Part shown: piece by piece, positions 1 to 13,468 of the stretch | Numbering within the stretch: the stretch's first letter is position 1 | Layout of the letters: each line of letters opens with the position of its first letter | Translations under genes and position numbers: made by a program | The notes under the pieces: model-generated | Seen by the model: only the letters and a program-made list of their open reading frames with translations | What the model was told of the DNA's origin: nothing | Databases searched by the model: none | DNA from: Paramecium octaurelia | Lineage: Eukaryota > Ciliophora > Oligohymenophorea > Peniculida > Parameciidae | Reading direction: 5' to 3' | Length of the DNA stretch: 64,000 nt | NCBI GenBank assembly: GCA_905182995.1 | Contig: CAJJDP010000088.1 | Span: 329,381-393,380, forward strand

Positions 1-1289
1 TATTCATAATTATCAAAACTTAATGAATATAATAATACAAGCTCATTATTTACAGGATTATGATATACAAAATTAAGATTTTAACTATTTTTACAAGCAA
101 AAAAACCTTTTGAATTAATATATTAGGGCTTGAAAAATATATTGCAAGGCTAGGATTTACACTAAACAGGTAGAAATTATGTTATAACATACTTTTCATT
201 TTAATCTTATTGGAGCAATTAAAGATTTTTTCCACAATAGGATTGAAATATGAAATCTGAATCATTTATGAATAGAATTCGAAAACTAAAGTTTAGTAAA
301 CTAATCTTTTATTTCAAAACCAATTAATAAGTTTCCATGTTTTATATTATTTCCATAATTAACATTTTGTCGTCATATCCACATGATACTGCTTTATTTT
401 ATTTTGAATTAATATCTAAAGCATAGACAGAATTCATATGACCTTTAATAGTCTATTAGCAGGACCATTGACAGCTACCTTAATTTTATTAGTAGCAACT
501 CCATAATTTAATTTTTTAATCCATCGAGCCAGATAAAAACATCTTTTAATTTTAACCGATAACTAAACAACTAATGGCTCTCTTATGTGAGTCCAATTTC
601 TGAATGTATTTTTGACTTCTTAATTAATTTATTGATCGAACTTCTATAAAACTATCACATGAACCCGATAAAAATTAACACTTTCTGTTGTAATTAAAAA
701 AAGTCAAGACTGTGATAGTAAATCGACTTTTTGATAGTATTTATATTAATTTTAAATATCCATCATTAAATTGGTAAACTTTAATATTGTTATCACAACA
801 GACTAAGAGTAATTCTTTATTTTGATTGAAAGCAATAGCATTGCACACTTACTTTTGAGGGATTGTTAATTCTGAGAGTAATTCATAACAAAATTTTACT
901 TAATCTCTTTGAATCTATTATTATTACATAAATATACAATTAATCAATAAATACGCAGAAATTAAACTTTGCAGATGGAAATTATGCTTAAATACATCTA
1001 TTATGAACAATTCCACAATTGAATATTGGATTAGCAAAGAATAAATAAGATTTTTCTGAAAGAGTTTATAAGTAAAATACAGTAAGAAGATCTACGCAGA
1101 TAAAAATGACAAGTCCCCATAGGAAAATTGATAATAAGAAAACAATTCTCAAATAAAATTTTTGGAATAGTTTGAATAGTGAAGATTTTTTCATTTTAGA
1201 TGATTGATAATAATTTTTGAGTTGATTTTCTTTTGGAAGTAAAGAAGAAAATAGTCTGATTTAACTATTTGACAAATTTCTTCTATCAT
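1..1289 (-). CDS. WD40 repeat protein, C-terminus off the left edge
   Basis: Read leftward from ATG at 1289 with TAA/TAG as Gln. A short N-terminal segment with a few Cys is followed from about position 900 down by WD40 blades: CNAIAFNQNKELLLVCCDN, then FLSGSCDSF, FISGSMDQKIKLW and GHMNSVYAL, ending in a family-typical tail that is still open at base 1. WD40 propellers are protein-binding scaffolds; no specific partner can be inferred. Between the first two blades the frame shifts once, best explained by one missing base in the A5 run at 670-674. The segment 960-1289 is less certain, because frames there are not continuous. It belongs to the same family as the genes at 5307, 50610 and 58580. 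Confidence 0.7.
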
Positions 1290-1723
1290 TTCAACTTAAT
1301 TAATGTCACACTTTTAATAAAAATTAGAATCTCTATAAGATAGAATTAAATGTGAAACTACTTATTGCATATAAATAGGAATGAATCAAAAAAACAAAAA
1401 TCATAACATCTAGAAAGGTATTTCAAATAGCTTAATATATATTGCAATTTCTTGTTTGTAATTATGCTTGCTTTTAATGTATATGAGTAATATATTATAT
1501 CAGATATTAACTAAGTACGTGATAATTTGCAAATAGTTTATAACTTCTATGATATTATTATATTATAAAATGTAATTTGTAATATTATATATATTTTATT
1601 AAGATTGTGGTTCAATCTGATTCTTTTAACTTTTATTTGAAGATTTCAAAAGAGAGATGTAATTTATAAATATTAAAATTAGAATGATTTGATTTAGTAT
1701 TAAAAATAATATTAAATCCGAAA

Positions 1724-4021
1724 ATGCTCAAAATTACATTTCTTTTTTTGCTTTGTGGATTTTCTGTATTTGGTTAGGATGCAGTTATTCCCAATATTTA
1801 ATGTGCATGCTAATAGATTATGAGCTAAGTAGAATGCAATAATTGGAATTGCTAATGGATAAGTACAACATCATAGGCAGGTTATTGTGGATAAATTCAG
1901 TGTAGTTAACTAAATTAATAGCAATGCCAAGACGAAAACGTTAGATGTTATTACTAAGAATCTAGTTAATAAATTAGTTGCTTTGTTTTTGATACTTGTG
2001 AAAACATTAGAACAACAACTGGATAGTCATGCTAATAAGCTAATCCAAAGTGTGTATAATCAGAAATAGATATAAATAAATGTATTTCCTCAGGAGAAAA
2101 ATGCCAAGGATTATCATAAAGTCAGTGTACAGTAACGTAGGATATATAGGACACATATACTTTGACAACGGAAGGAATGTGCTTTTGGAATGTTTCATCT
2201 TGTCAAGTTGTGAGTCAATGTGCAGAAATTTAATATGAAAGTATATGTAATAAAAAATGGCTAAATTATGCTTGTTATTGGACTGGTACAAAATGTGTAA
2301 GTTAAACATGCTCATAATTTCAATCTTAGAATACTTGTCGATTTATTCAAACAACTCCTTTGAATGGTGCTTTAATTCAATCATGTTTTTGGAATGGTCA
2401 AACTTGCACAAATGGAACAACTGATCAATTAACTGAATACACTTGTGCTGCTAATACCAATTATCATTATAGATGGGTACCAATTGAACCATTATTTGGG
2501 ATTTGTGCGTAATGTATTCTAAATTAATATGATTTACCTAATGATTGTGATTGTACACAACTATTACTATAATCTGAATGTAATAATTCTCCAAATTGTA
2601 AATGGGCCAATGGTAAATGCATAAAAGTATAATGTTCAGAGTATACATCATAATAAAAATGTGCATAAATTTATGGATGCTTTTGGAATGCACTTATAAT
2701 TCCTTCTCTATGTCAGCCATATAGTAATTGTGAGGAAATATTAGAAAAGAACTCCTCTACTTGTATTGCATCCTCAATCTATTGCCCAGGGTCCTAAGAT
2801 GGTCATTGTTTATCTTAATCAGGCTTAAGTACATGTTCAGAGCTCTTCAACAACAAACCTATTTAACCTAGTATTTGCTATAATTCTATAGGGAAGGATG
2901 GATATTGTACTTATGAACCAGGAAATCGCACTTGCACGAATGTTTCATAGTGTAGTGGTCAGTTAACAGATGTCTGTAATTAATTTTATAGAACTTGTAT
3001 TTGGAATAATAATATGTGTTAAAACAAACAATGCGAAGATTATTAAACTCAAAGTAGTTGCACTTATGTTTACAGTTCCATTAATGAAGCTAATATCAAC
3101 ATTTGTACTTGGAATGAAGACACAAATAAGTGCAAGAACTTTGATAATTCAATATACTTTGATATAAATTCATGCTACATATAATCTGGAAGAACTCATC
3201 GTTGGAGTCAACCACGAAGTACTATCTAAAAGGGATTCTGTTTACCATGTAAATTTTCACATGTTTTGAATGTCAAATCTAAGTGTGAATGCCAAGACTT
3301 TAGCCAGTAGATTGAATGCATGCAATCTTCCCCCAATTGTTATTGGAATTATAATACAAGCACATGTCAAATTTAGAATTGTAGCTCCTTAACGAATTAA
3401 GGTTCTTGTATATTCAACAAAGATTGCTATTGGAACCAATCAAAAAATTGCACTCATATCTCTAATTCAACTTAATCATTTTGTTCATCATTATAGGGAA
3501 ATACATAACAAGAATGTTTAAGCCAATCCATTCTTTGCGCTGGAATCACCAAAACAGGCTTATGTTAATCCTCCTTGCAATAGTGCAATGATTATTAAGA
3601 ATATTATTAATGTTTTGGTTCTTTAGGTGCTGATGGCTTGTGTTAGTGGAATCAAACTACTTCTGTGTGTTCAGGTACTAGCAATTGTACAAAGATATTA
3701 AACTCCATCTTATGCAATACTATGTTACGCTCTTGTTATTGGTATTAAGGCTAATGTTATGCATATAACTGCACTTCTCTATACAGTTTAAACTAGAGTT
3801 GTGATTACTATCTTAGTTAGCCTAATTAAAATTACGAAGTCAAATTTTGTAACTTAAACGGAAATGTGTGTGATGAGACTTAAGATCTTAATACTCGAAC
3901 TTCACAAAACTGCTATAATTCCACTGGAGGAATCGCCAGATGGGATAACAATACTGGATGTGAAAAATGCTATGGTTAATTAATCAGTATCATTATTATC
4001 ATCTTGATTTCCATATTATGA
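1724..4021 (+). CDS. Cysteine-rich surface antigen, probably GPI-anchored
   Basis: One uninterrupted frame of 765 codons from ATG 1724 to TGA 4019-4021, no intron. Residues 1-18 (MLKITFLFLLCGFSVFGQ) are a signal peptide. The body is a long series of Cys-rich modules with the recurring pattern C-x(n)-C-[FY]-W-[NQ]-x(2,5)-C, for example MCFWNVSSC, ACYWTGTKC, SCFWNGQTC and DCYWNQSKNC. The last residues are a hydrophobic stretch rich in Ile (LISIIIIILISIL), as in proteins that receive a GPI anchor. This is the layout of Paramecium immobilisation (surface) antigens and smaller relatives, which coat cell and cilia and are expressed one at a time. At 765 aa it is much smaller than the classical antigens of roughly 2000 aa or more, so it is a surface-antigen-like protein rather than a proven serotype antigen. 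Function in detail is inferred. Confidence 0.9.
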
Positions 4022-5306
4022 GATATCCGATTTATAGAGTTGGTCAATTTAATATTAAAATCTGTATTTAATAACATTATTGTTAATAAATAAATAATTA
4101 TATAATATTCAAATACTTAATTAAAAATTCAATATCCTTCATATTGATTTATAATTATAACTATAAGGAAAGTTGCTCAAAACCTATTTTATTCATATAT
4201 CTAATATCTATTAATGAGATTCAACTATATCGTTAGGAATCTAATATCTGATTTTATTATACTTGAATATTTTAAAACATATTGTGTTTTAGTATATTAT
4301 ATTAATTAATTAATCTTATATGTCGTTATTGTTATGATTTTATTGCTGGAGTATTTCAGGGATTAATTGGTTTGGTCATCAGCTAATCTGTTGCGATCTT
4401 GAAAGAGAAAATCATAAATTACATTTTTGAGAACAAGAAGAAATCGATACAAGTCTTTGTTGGAAAATATGAATTTATAGAGGGAGTATTAAACGATATG
4501 GAGGCTGGAATATCCATAATAAGAGAAATAAAAGAAAATATCCTAGATGAGGTTCTATAGTAGCTAGAATTACTGAAGTAAAGGTGAAAAACAATAATAC
4601 TATTTCTTATAAACTTGTGGATAGGGATATCAGAAATTAACTGAAAAATACTAAAGCTTTTATGAGAATTAGATTCATCATAAGCCTGGTGCTGTCAGAA
4701 TTTAATTCAAATGAGAATTTGGTGTTCGGGCAATAAATTTTATCATTTATATATTTTTATCTTTCATATTTTAGTCTATTAAATTTAAATTAGTTATTAA
4801 ACATTATAACGTAAACACTATATATTATATATTGATAATAGTTTCAATATTTTTATCAATTCACCGTTTATAAGTTACTTGATTTGAAAATAAGAAAATG
4901 GTAATAACTTGTTACTTTTGATGGATCTTCAAATGAACTCCTAAGTTGTTTCTTTCTATATACAGAGATTAATCATAAGAATGATTAATACGATGCGAAT
5001 GAAATAATAAGGGTTTAGAAATAGTAGTAATATTAAAATATTACCTTATAGACGCACCTTACTATCTTCCAAATTTAAAAATAGTTAAATGTATTAAAGT
5101 ACAAATATCAAGAAAAGTGTTTGCATTGAGACTTAATCATATAAAAATAAAAATATAAGGATAAACATAGAAAATAGTGATATGATTGCTAGTTTTTTTT
5201 TTTCATATGACTCTAAAGTTGGGATGTTGTAGACTAAATAGAATATTAACTTTTCATTAATTTGGTCTTAATTTATAATATTAAATAACATTTTAAACTA
5301 AGGATC
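4022..5306. other. AT-rich spacer with one orphan coding remnant
   Basis: Mostly very AT-rich with no sustained frame. The exception is about 4318-4587 on the plus strand, where an open frame ending at TGA 4585-4587 gives a plausible helical peptide (IAGVFQGLIGLVISQSV, then FVGKYEFIEGVLNDMEAGI). It has no ATG and no recognisable family, so it is either a fragment of a decayed gene or chance. Confidence 0.4.
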
Positions 5307-6782
5307 ATGTAAATTACTTGCACTTAAGTTGACCATCAAAATTTCTCAATAGAAGGGGTTTGCACAGATCCAGAATGCAAACAATAAAAACCTTATTGCC
5401 ATTTCTGTTTACCCTTCCATTCTAATCATTTGATAAAATTAATACCCCATAAAATTTTAAATTAATGGATGTAAAAACAAATGAAATGTATAGAGGATGT
5501 TTAGGTGACTATTTCTGAATGCAATACAGCTCTTGAAAGCATTAGAAAATCATTTTACCCTTTTATCAACATTGATTTTGAATGTCTATCTGTATTAGAA
5601 CTTAACAAAGTAGACCAAATAATAAATGGTTTCATCTAAATAGAAGTATTTCAGCAAAACTTACTTTAAAAATTCAAATCATCATCTGAAAAACTTCAAA
5701 AAATAGCAAATAGTTTAAAAAGTTAAATGAAGAATTAAAAATCAAGTGTGAATTAACAGGAATCTCAATTTTTAAATACAGTGCCAATCATATTAGAATA
5801 GTCTAAACAAAAAAATTACTAATTAAAGTTTAAACTTCTTAAGGACAATTCTATACAACAAAATGAAAGGTGTTATGCAATAGCATTTAATAGTGATGGA
5901 TAATTTGTTGCAATAGGTTGTAGAGAAAAAATTAAAGTATTCGAACATGATAAAGGAAAATTGAATCAAATCTAATTATTAAACGAGCATAAAAAGGATA
6001 TTAGTACATTAAATTTCATGATAAAAACAAACCATTTTTTATCTGGAAGTAAAGATTAATTCATTATTATATGGTAATAGAATCAAAATAGAGAATGGAA
6101 TTGTGCATAAAAACTGGACGCTCATAAAGATTGGATTTAATGTATTGTATTAAACAAAGATGACAATCTTATAATATCATGTAGTACTGATAAAACAATC
6201 AAATTTTGGAAAAAATATGATGGATTTTCATGCCAATAAGTAATTGCAGAACATTAAAGTGAGGTAGTTTCATTAAGTCTAAATTAAAAAGAGAATACAC
6301 TGATTTCTTGTTCTAAAAATAATTAAATCTTTGTAATAGAAAGATCAAGTATAGGTGCAATATGGCATGTTGTATAAAAGATTCAGTTAGATTAATATGG
6401 CCTAAGATTGGGTTTTATTAATGATGAATAATTCATATTCTAACCTTGTCTCCAAGAAAAAGTGTAATTGTATGAACTTGATCTCAATCATAATAAGTAT
6501 AGGAACGTAATAGATTATCCTGTATCATGTGGTTCATGCGATGAATTTAATTTCTTCCCAATTTAATACCAAAATGTTAAGGGCCTTTTAGTGATTAAGA
6601 ATGGAAAGAGTGTTAATTTAATGAGGAGATAAGAAAAAGGCCATTTTGTTATTGAGTAGCTAATTTAGTTTGGAAGTTGTGACAATTATGGCTAATTAAG
6701 CTAGGATGGTAATTATCTCATTACTTGGGATAGCAGTTCAAGACACATCCAAATACGTAAATGCAAGAAAAAATTATTCTGA
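5307..6782 (+). CDS. Zn-finger/coiled-coil/WD40 protein
   Basis: Uninterrupted 491-codon frame from ATG 5307 to TGA 6780-6782. Residues about 15-45 form a B-box-like Zn site (VCTDPECKQ, then YCHFCLPFHSNH). Residues about 60-185 are Lys/Gln-rich helix and probable coiled coil. From about residue 190 there are WD40 blades: RCYAIAFNSDG, FLSGSKDQFIIIW, LIISCSTDKTIKFW, and a last blade YLITWDSSSRHIQIR before the stop. This is a complete, apparently functional member of the WD40 family that recurs in this window. The architecture (metal-binding N-terminus, coiled coil, propeller) suggests a scaffold or a ubiquitin-ligase-like adaptor, but no catalytic RING is visible, so that is only inference. Confidence 0.9.
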
Positions 6783-7100
6783 ACTATATAAATATTGATT
6801 TTGGAAATTCTGATTTTATGGTATTATTATAAAATTCTATTTAATTTGATTACATAAACATATTTACTATAAACTAAATTAATAAATTATTAATAAATTT
6901 ATATTAATTCATATTCTAGTGATTTTATAAGTGGATATTCTAAAATGATATTAGCTTACAACAACATTAACTGCCATTGAATTGTATTATTCTTATGTTG
7001 TTGCTTAATTATCTCATTGAATAATCTAATATTCTAATTTTTATAATTCCCCTTTAATTTTACAACTGATGAATTAACTAGTTACTAAAAACCATAGCCT
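6783..7100. other. AT-rich spacer
   Basis: About 320 bases between the WD40 stop and the next candidate start. The frame used downstream is open from about 6980 but without an ATG before 7101; no other signal seen. Confidence 0.5.
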
Positions 7101-8056
7101 ATGCGCATTCGATATTCTAGATTACATTTGTAAATTTAAAATGTTTTTAAGTCTAAAGATATTCAGAGACAAAGACATTTGTATGACCATTTTTAATACG
7201 ACTTAGTAGGATAATATTAGTTACTAACTATTGAAAGTGTTATATATAACAGTCATCATTATCTGATTAAACTACATGAAATGAAAATGTTCTCATTCTC
7301 ACTTAGGATGTTCATTAGATTTTGATAAAAGCTCAATCTTTAGATAATGATTTTACTGAGACTTTAATAATATTAATTTGCAGAAGATTAAATTATGTTA
7401 TTTGCATTTAACCCTAAGAATTCAATGCTCTTTATAATAAATTAGTTCAATTTTAGAATAAATAGAAGATTACAGCTAAGATTTTGATTGGACAATATTA
7501 TATTATTTTTTAACATAATTATAGACCTTATTAGTGCATACAATAAAATAATACTCTAATCAATCAATATGTAATTAGAATGAAATAAGTTTATCATTTT
7601 TAACTTAATTTTCAATAGAAAAATGAGATGAATTAAATTACATTGTTCTAAAGAAATGATAAAACTGTAATTCTATTAACGATATTCTAATAGAATATAT
7701 TTGGATACTTATCAAATCGCAAATTTAATAGTTTTTAGTGTTTTATGATGAATTTGGAGTATGAAAGAATAAAGTTTATATTTCCAAGTTTAGATAAATT
7801 TATCATAATGGTATAATTACAATAAACTTAGGACTTTAACAAGAAGATAGCCTTGTAAGATTTGAAATTTACATTTACAAATGTTCTAAAGATAGATTTA
7901 TTTTCAAAATTACCTTAGTTTTCTGTCTCTAGAGGTTTTCATTCCATTTTATTAAACTCTCACCAAAGCCTAAGTGGGCAAACAAATTAAAATTTTTATT
8001 AGAAGGTTGGGAATCATCTTGAGATTACAGTAAAATTTCAAGAAGAAGGAGCATGA
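7101..8056 (+). CDS. Unrecognised protein, one frameshift
   Basis: ATG 7101 opens a frame that runs to about 7290. The neighbouring frame then continues to TGA 8054-8056. Adding one A to the A4 run at 7284-7287 joins them smoothly (LHEMKNVLILTQDVHQ). The product is about 318 aa, rich in Gln, Ile and Leu, with no signal peptide, repeats or motif that I recognise. After the stop another frame stays open to about 8180 (IQQSFLDTQYQC), so the true C-terminus may lie further right after a second shift. In an AT-rich genome with one stop codon, open frames come cheaply, so coding status is moderate only. Confidence 0.4.
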
Positions 8057-9661
8057 TTAAATACAATAATCATTCTTAGATACTCAGTATTAATGCATTT
8101 AATAGAAGTATCCCATATACTTAGTTAGAATGATAGCAAACTTCACCTAGAAACATAAGAATGATCATTTTATATGATATAAATCTTGTTATCTTATAAA
8201 CAGATCGATTGCAATCTCAAAACAATTTGTTATTATTATTTTTATGCAGAAATATTATAAATCTAGTTTACTAATCATGCAGATATATATATATAGATAA
8301 AGTTACATATGCATATATTGAGTTTTCTATATGTAAATTGTTTTTTTTCATATTCTATCAAACATAGTTTATATCTTTTTTTTAAAAATTAAACAATCCG
8401 CAAATATGTTAGACAGACTTTAGCAAAGGTATAAAAACTTTTATGTTGATAGAATTATACAAATGATTATTTTGACAATTAAAAATTAAAGTAAACATAA
8501 TTGCATAGAATTCTATTAATATTCTGAAACTTGGTAATAATATATAATTCTCTATAAATATAAGTATACACTATAACGCAGCAATATGAGTTCAAAAGTA
8601 GCCTAAATTTTTCGAATATTAGAAATTAATTAAAAAAATCACAGTATTTTAATATGTTTTATACAATTGATTAATTCATTTAATAGCCCAATAATTATTA
8701 TATTAATGTTTAATATATTTACAAGAAAAAAATATATATATCTAGTTTTTCTAAATATTTTGCATTATAGAATACTGCAGAATTATATTTGATTCTTAAT
8801 TTGACTCTCCATTATGAGGGTCATAATGTGAGGTTGAGATATGAATTACTCCAGATAAATTTAAGAAGTTTTTCAGAGTTAGAATCTGGTAACCCAATTA
8901 TTTCATTTCATTAGTAATATATACCAAAATAATATCTCCTTATCCCCTTAGAAATTGTAATTATATTATTTGTTGATGTATCAGTATATCTCTATCAAAA
9001 ATTATAAATATTATAAAAACCAAATTAGTATGAGTTATAAGTTATATCTATATTAAAATAGGTTGAAAAATCAAAAAGATATTACTTAAAAAAAATCCTT
9101 TATATAAATTTTTCATGCGAAAGCTGTCTAATATTGTGATAATTTAAACTTATAAATATTCTTAATATAGTTCAACTTCTTATAATTTGATTTTTAAATA
9201 TAAGCTTTAAATTACTAAATTTTTCATATTATATGATAATTGAAAATCTAAATATTTGAAAATTTATTAATACAGCCAAATTCGAATTATAAGCAACATC
9301 AAAACATTAATAAATCAAACTCATTCAAGGCATTATTTTGGTTAGGAAATATCAACTATTCAATTCAACATTAATACAAAATTAAGATTATCATCTTTAA
9401 AGAAAGAAAAAAAATTAGATTTTTAGTTTACATGTGAATTTACATGTTGTAGAAAATTAAAAGTTAGAATACTAACATTTGTTAATCATATTTCAAATAT
9501 TCAATAATTTGAATATTAAGTCGAATAATTTGAATAATAATCAATTGTATTAAATAAATTGAATTTAGGTTTTGTTTTCTTAGTTTCAGAATTCCTAATA
9601 TTAAAATGTGACCTTAGATTAAGTTATTCTTCAAATTTGAAGTTTTTTGAAATTCAACATT
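8057..9661. other. AT-rich stretch without a supported gene
   Basis: Some 1.6 kb of very AT-rich sequence with short homopolymers and many TGA codons in all frames of both strands. No RNA gene, repeat array or conserved peptide was seen beyond the possible tail noted for the gene at 7101. Confidence 0.5.
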
Positions 9662-12302
9662 ATGAAAAAATCATATGATCAAATATTGAGGCTTATTAAG
9701 CATGTTAAGAATATATAGTAGTAAGTGTTATTGAAAAAGTAAAAAATAAATTCAAACTTGTATCTACCCTATGTCATTTGGTCGAAGAGGTTAGGTTAAG
9801 GACAGAAGTGTTTAAGATGTGCATGCTAAATTTATGATTCTCCAGGTCTATTTGATTATGATCACTCAGCGGATTTAGAAATTGATTTGTCTAGTACAAA
9901 AATTGACTAGACATTTAAAAATACTTATAAAATTTAAAAATGATCTAAACAATTGATCAATAGTGGAATAATAATGCAAAATTTAAATAAGAACTTTTAT
10001 AACAATATATAATAATTGACACAGAGATTGAGATAAAACCTAGTGAAAATTAGTTTTACGAAGTTTTTAACTGCATAACGTCTCCCAAAGATACTATGCC
10101 TGAAAACTTCAAAAAAAATTTTCCAAAACAATTTAATTCAATTATGAGAGATTAAAATGGTTGGAAAATGCTTTATAAAGAACTCTATGTTTTAATAAAA
10201 CAAGAAATTGACTATTAAAAATATGGACCTCCTGATCAATAAGGGAATCAAAATAATAAAGAAGATGAAACTATTTCATCTTTTAATCCTTATATAATTA
10301 CAAGTATAATTTAAAAGGTTGAAAATAACATTAAAATTAAATATAACAATTAATTTGCTTAATATGGTCTAATTTTAACTGATGTTGGAGAAAGATGCAT
10401 CTTTTATTATTCTATGTTAATTATATGGAGATTTCTTTGCTATTAAAGATGGAACTCTAAAAATATATAATAACAACATTAGAATAATTATTAAACTGAA
10501 TTAATTAGATGTAAAGCTGAAATTAATTAAGATAATTAAAAATAAAGTTGTATTAAAGCAACTGAACTAGTCAGTAAAATATAAACTTTGTTAAAGAAAG
10601 AATTTTTGGATCGAACTAAAAAAGAAGTTTTATAATAAAAGAATTAAGTAAGCATGTCAAGTGCTGATCTTATATCAAAATTAGATAAGGAATTATTAAT
10701 TGATGTAAATACAAAAATGTTTGAAGATTTAGACGTTTAAAAAAAAAATATTATCTTATACTACTGATCATAAATCGTTTATTAATTAGTACACATTTGA
10801 CATGCTAAAATAGGTTTAAGATAAATTGTTAACTGATTATTCAAATAAATATAAAAAAGAATTAAGTTTATACTTATAAAGCATATAATAAAATGCAAAA
10901 ATATTTTTTAAATATATCAAGAATCAATAAAAGGAAGTAAAAACAATTAAATATTTTGTTGAAGATGCTAAGTAATAAGATAAAATATTTTATGAAAATT
11001 ATCTTTTTAGATTACTTATTTAATGTCTTCTAGGTAAGATTGAAGATAAAATTGATATAATTGAAAAATAATATACAGAAATCTTCTAAGTTAGCAATTA
11101 CAATCCTGTAAATTATTAGCTTAAGATAAATTTGCAATTATTAAATCAACAAGATCAATAAGTTTACAATCTAAAGTCATTTGTTGAAACATTAATTGAA
11201 GAAATTAATCTAATCTTAAAAAATATAGATTAAATATAATTTAAATAGGCTGAATATTAACTTGATGTTGAGTTTGGGAAATTAAAATTATAGATGAACG
11301 GTTGTGAATATACATGTCCATGTTGCAAAAGAAAATGTGATGAAGATAATGATAATGATAGTAACCATATTCATAAATGTTAAAATGGCCATTAAATCAG
11401 AGGTAAAGTTATAACATATTTAGGTATTAATGGTATTTTGATATCCCATAACAGCCCATCATTATTTACATGTGAAGAAATTCTTGATTAATGCATACTT
11501 ATAACACTTGAAACTAATCTATAAAAAACATGGAAAGAAGTCAAAAAAGCACATTCAAATTGGAATTTCAAAAATATCTACGATGCAAAAAATAATGAAA
11601 ATAAAGAAAAATGGGAAAAAGTCTGGAATATAGGGTTGGGAAGGTTAATTTGTTTACACTTAGAAAAATAATTAAACCATCAAATTATACTCTCATAAAA
11701 ATCAAGTTTTGAAATTTACATTTCGAATATTCATTATATTCTCATTCTTGATGATTCAGGGTCAATGTAAGGAGAGAAATGGGATAATGCCAAAAATGGA
11801 GCTTTACATTGTATAAAGTCATTAGAAAATGCTGATAGTGCAAAAGTGAGCGTTATCATCTTTAACGGAGATGCAAGAATAGTAGTAGAATGTTAAAAAC
11901 CAAATTACAGTTAGATTAGTAGCTGCATTTCTTATAAAGGGGGGAATACTGCGTTTGATCCTCCATTTAAGATGGCTCTCTAATTGATTGAAAAACATAA
12001 GGGCTTTAATAAGTAACAAAATTTATAATATTAGAATTTAAATATTATTTTATACTGATGGAGAAGCAGGTTATCCATAAGCTACAATTGATCAATTCTT
12101 TTAGCTACCACCATAGATTAGAAGTCGAATCAGCCTAACAGCCTGTTCTGGAGAAAAATCTTCTCATTCATTATAATAAATGATCGAGAAGTTCTCATAA
12201 CATATGTAATTAGCTTAACTAAAAAATTCTGTATAACCAATGGAAATTTAGAAAGTTTGGACAGAAGTAGTGAGCAAAAATATTCATTCATAACTGGTAT
12301 GA
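9662..12302 (+). CDS. Large protein with CxxC Zn site and von Willebrand A domain
   Basis: Read from ATG 9662 to TGA 12300-12302 with three one-base shifts, each at a homopolymer: A5 9936-9940, A10 10739-10748 and T4 12048-12051. In order: a short N-terminal part with IYDSPGLFDYDHS (resembling a GTPase DxPG element, but no P-loop is visible upstream), a long helical region, a Zn-type cluster at about 11307-11398 (YTCPCCKRKCDE, then HIHKCQNGH), and a vWA domain with the MIDAS motif DDSGSMQGEKW at about 11748 followed by FNGDARI, GGNTAF and the strand FYTDGEAGYP. vWA domains bind metal and ligands. Ciliates have many such multidomain proteins. A relation to very large inducible GTPases is possible but unproven. 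The 5' end may be truncated. Confidence 0.7.
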
Positions 12303-13468
12303 AAATAGAATTATAATAATTGAATAATTTATGAACTAAAGATATTCCCTAAATTAAAATGTAAATAAATAACATATTATGATTATAATTCGAATAACAT
12401 TCCCTATTAAGCTAATCATTCTAGATTTTAAATTTAAACGAAAAAAGTTCTATAACCAAAAATGTCGAAAACACCATTTTAACGACACCTAAACTTAATC
12501 CATCTAAACCACTTCGTCTGGCAAAAGTCTATGCTTATTTTTGTTCAAAGTAAAATTTATTAACCATAAAATGGATATATCTTAAGAAGCAGAAATTTTT
12601 TGTAAAATAAAATTATTGAAAGCTTAATCACAAGCAATTCCTTCGAAACTAAACTGTGTTTTTTTAAATAATTATTCCTTTCAATTATTATTGTGAATGA
12701 GTTTCTACGTGCCGTATTTTAAAAAATTTTATTATAATTTTTTCTTTTTCCATTTTTTTTTCAATTAATTTTATTTAAAATAAATCACTAATTTAACCTT
12801 TTATTCATTTTAATGATTCCAATTCTAGTAATTTTACACATTAATCAAAATATTATTGGGCTATTTTCAATACAATAAATCCTCATTTTTTGTGCTCAAT
12901 AACTTTTTGTTTTATTTTTGTGATTTTTGCAAAGCAACTTCAGATCTGAAGTGTAATATCAATTGCAAAACATTATAATTATTTTGTTTTAAATGCAATT
13001 ATTCCCAAGAATGAATTTATTTTATAAAATTAACATGTTTTGGAAATTCTTCAATTTACTATTTTAATTCTACTCCAAATATCTATTGTAATATATATTT
13101 ATTGATAAATAATAAAAGAAAATAAAATTAAAGAAAATTTAATTACTAAAGCCTTACAATATATTTGAGAATATTTAACACTTTAAATCGGCTGTAAATT
13201 TCAATGTAACCATTCTTAGTTTTGAACATAATTCATTAACAAAATGAGAATAGATTGAGATCATTTTCTATTTCACACTATTCTTTATTTTTTAATTTTT
13301 AGGATTAGACATAATCAAAAAAATAAACATCTTCATTTACTTAAAGTCTACTAAGATATAAATACTAATAATGAGAAATATTATTTCAAACTATTCAAAA
13401 ATCCATAAAACTTTAAAAATATTATAGTTACATTCTTTTGAATAGCTATCTAATAATATATTAATTAA
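12303..13468. other. AT-rich spacer upstream of transporter
   Basis: No protein-like frame beyond low-complexity Asn/Lys/Phe stretches; runs of T and A dominate. From 13204 on it belongs to the block repeated after the N at 14295. Confidence 0.5.

Noticed and set aside
2040..2315. Minus-strand open frame antisense to the surface antigen
   Set aside because: It lies opposite a 765-codon intact frame and has hydrophobic low-complexity composition; a shadow of standard-code translation.
2970..3167. Plus-strand frame inside the surface antigen
   Set aside because: Out-of-frame with the antigen and without Cys pattern; chance.
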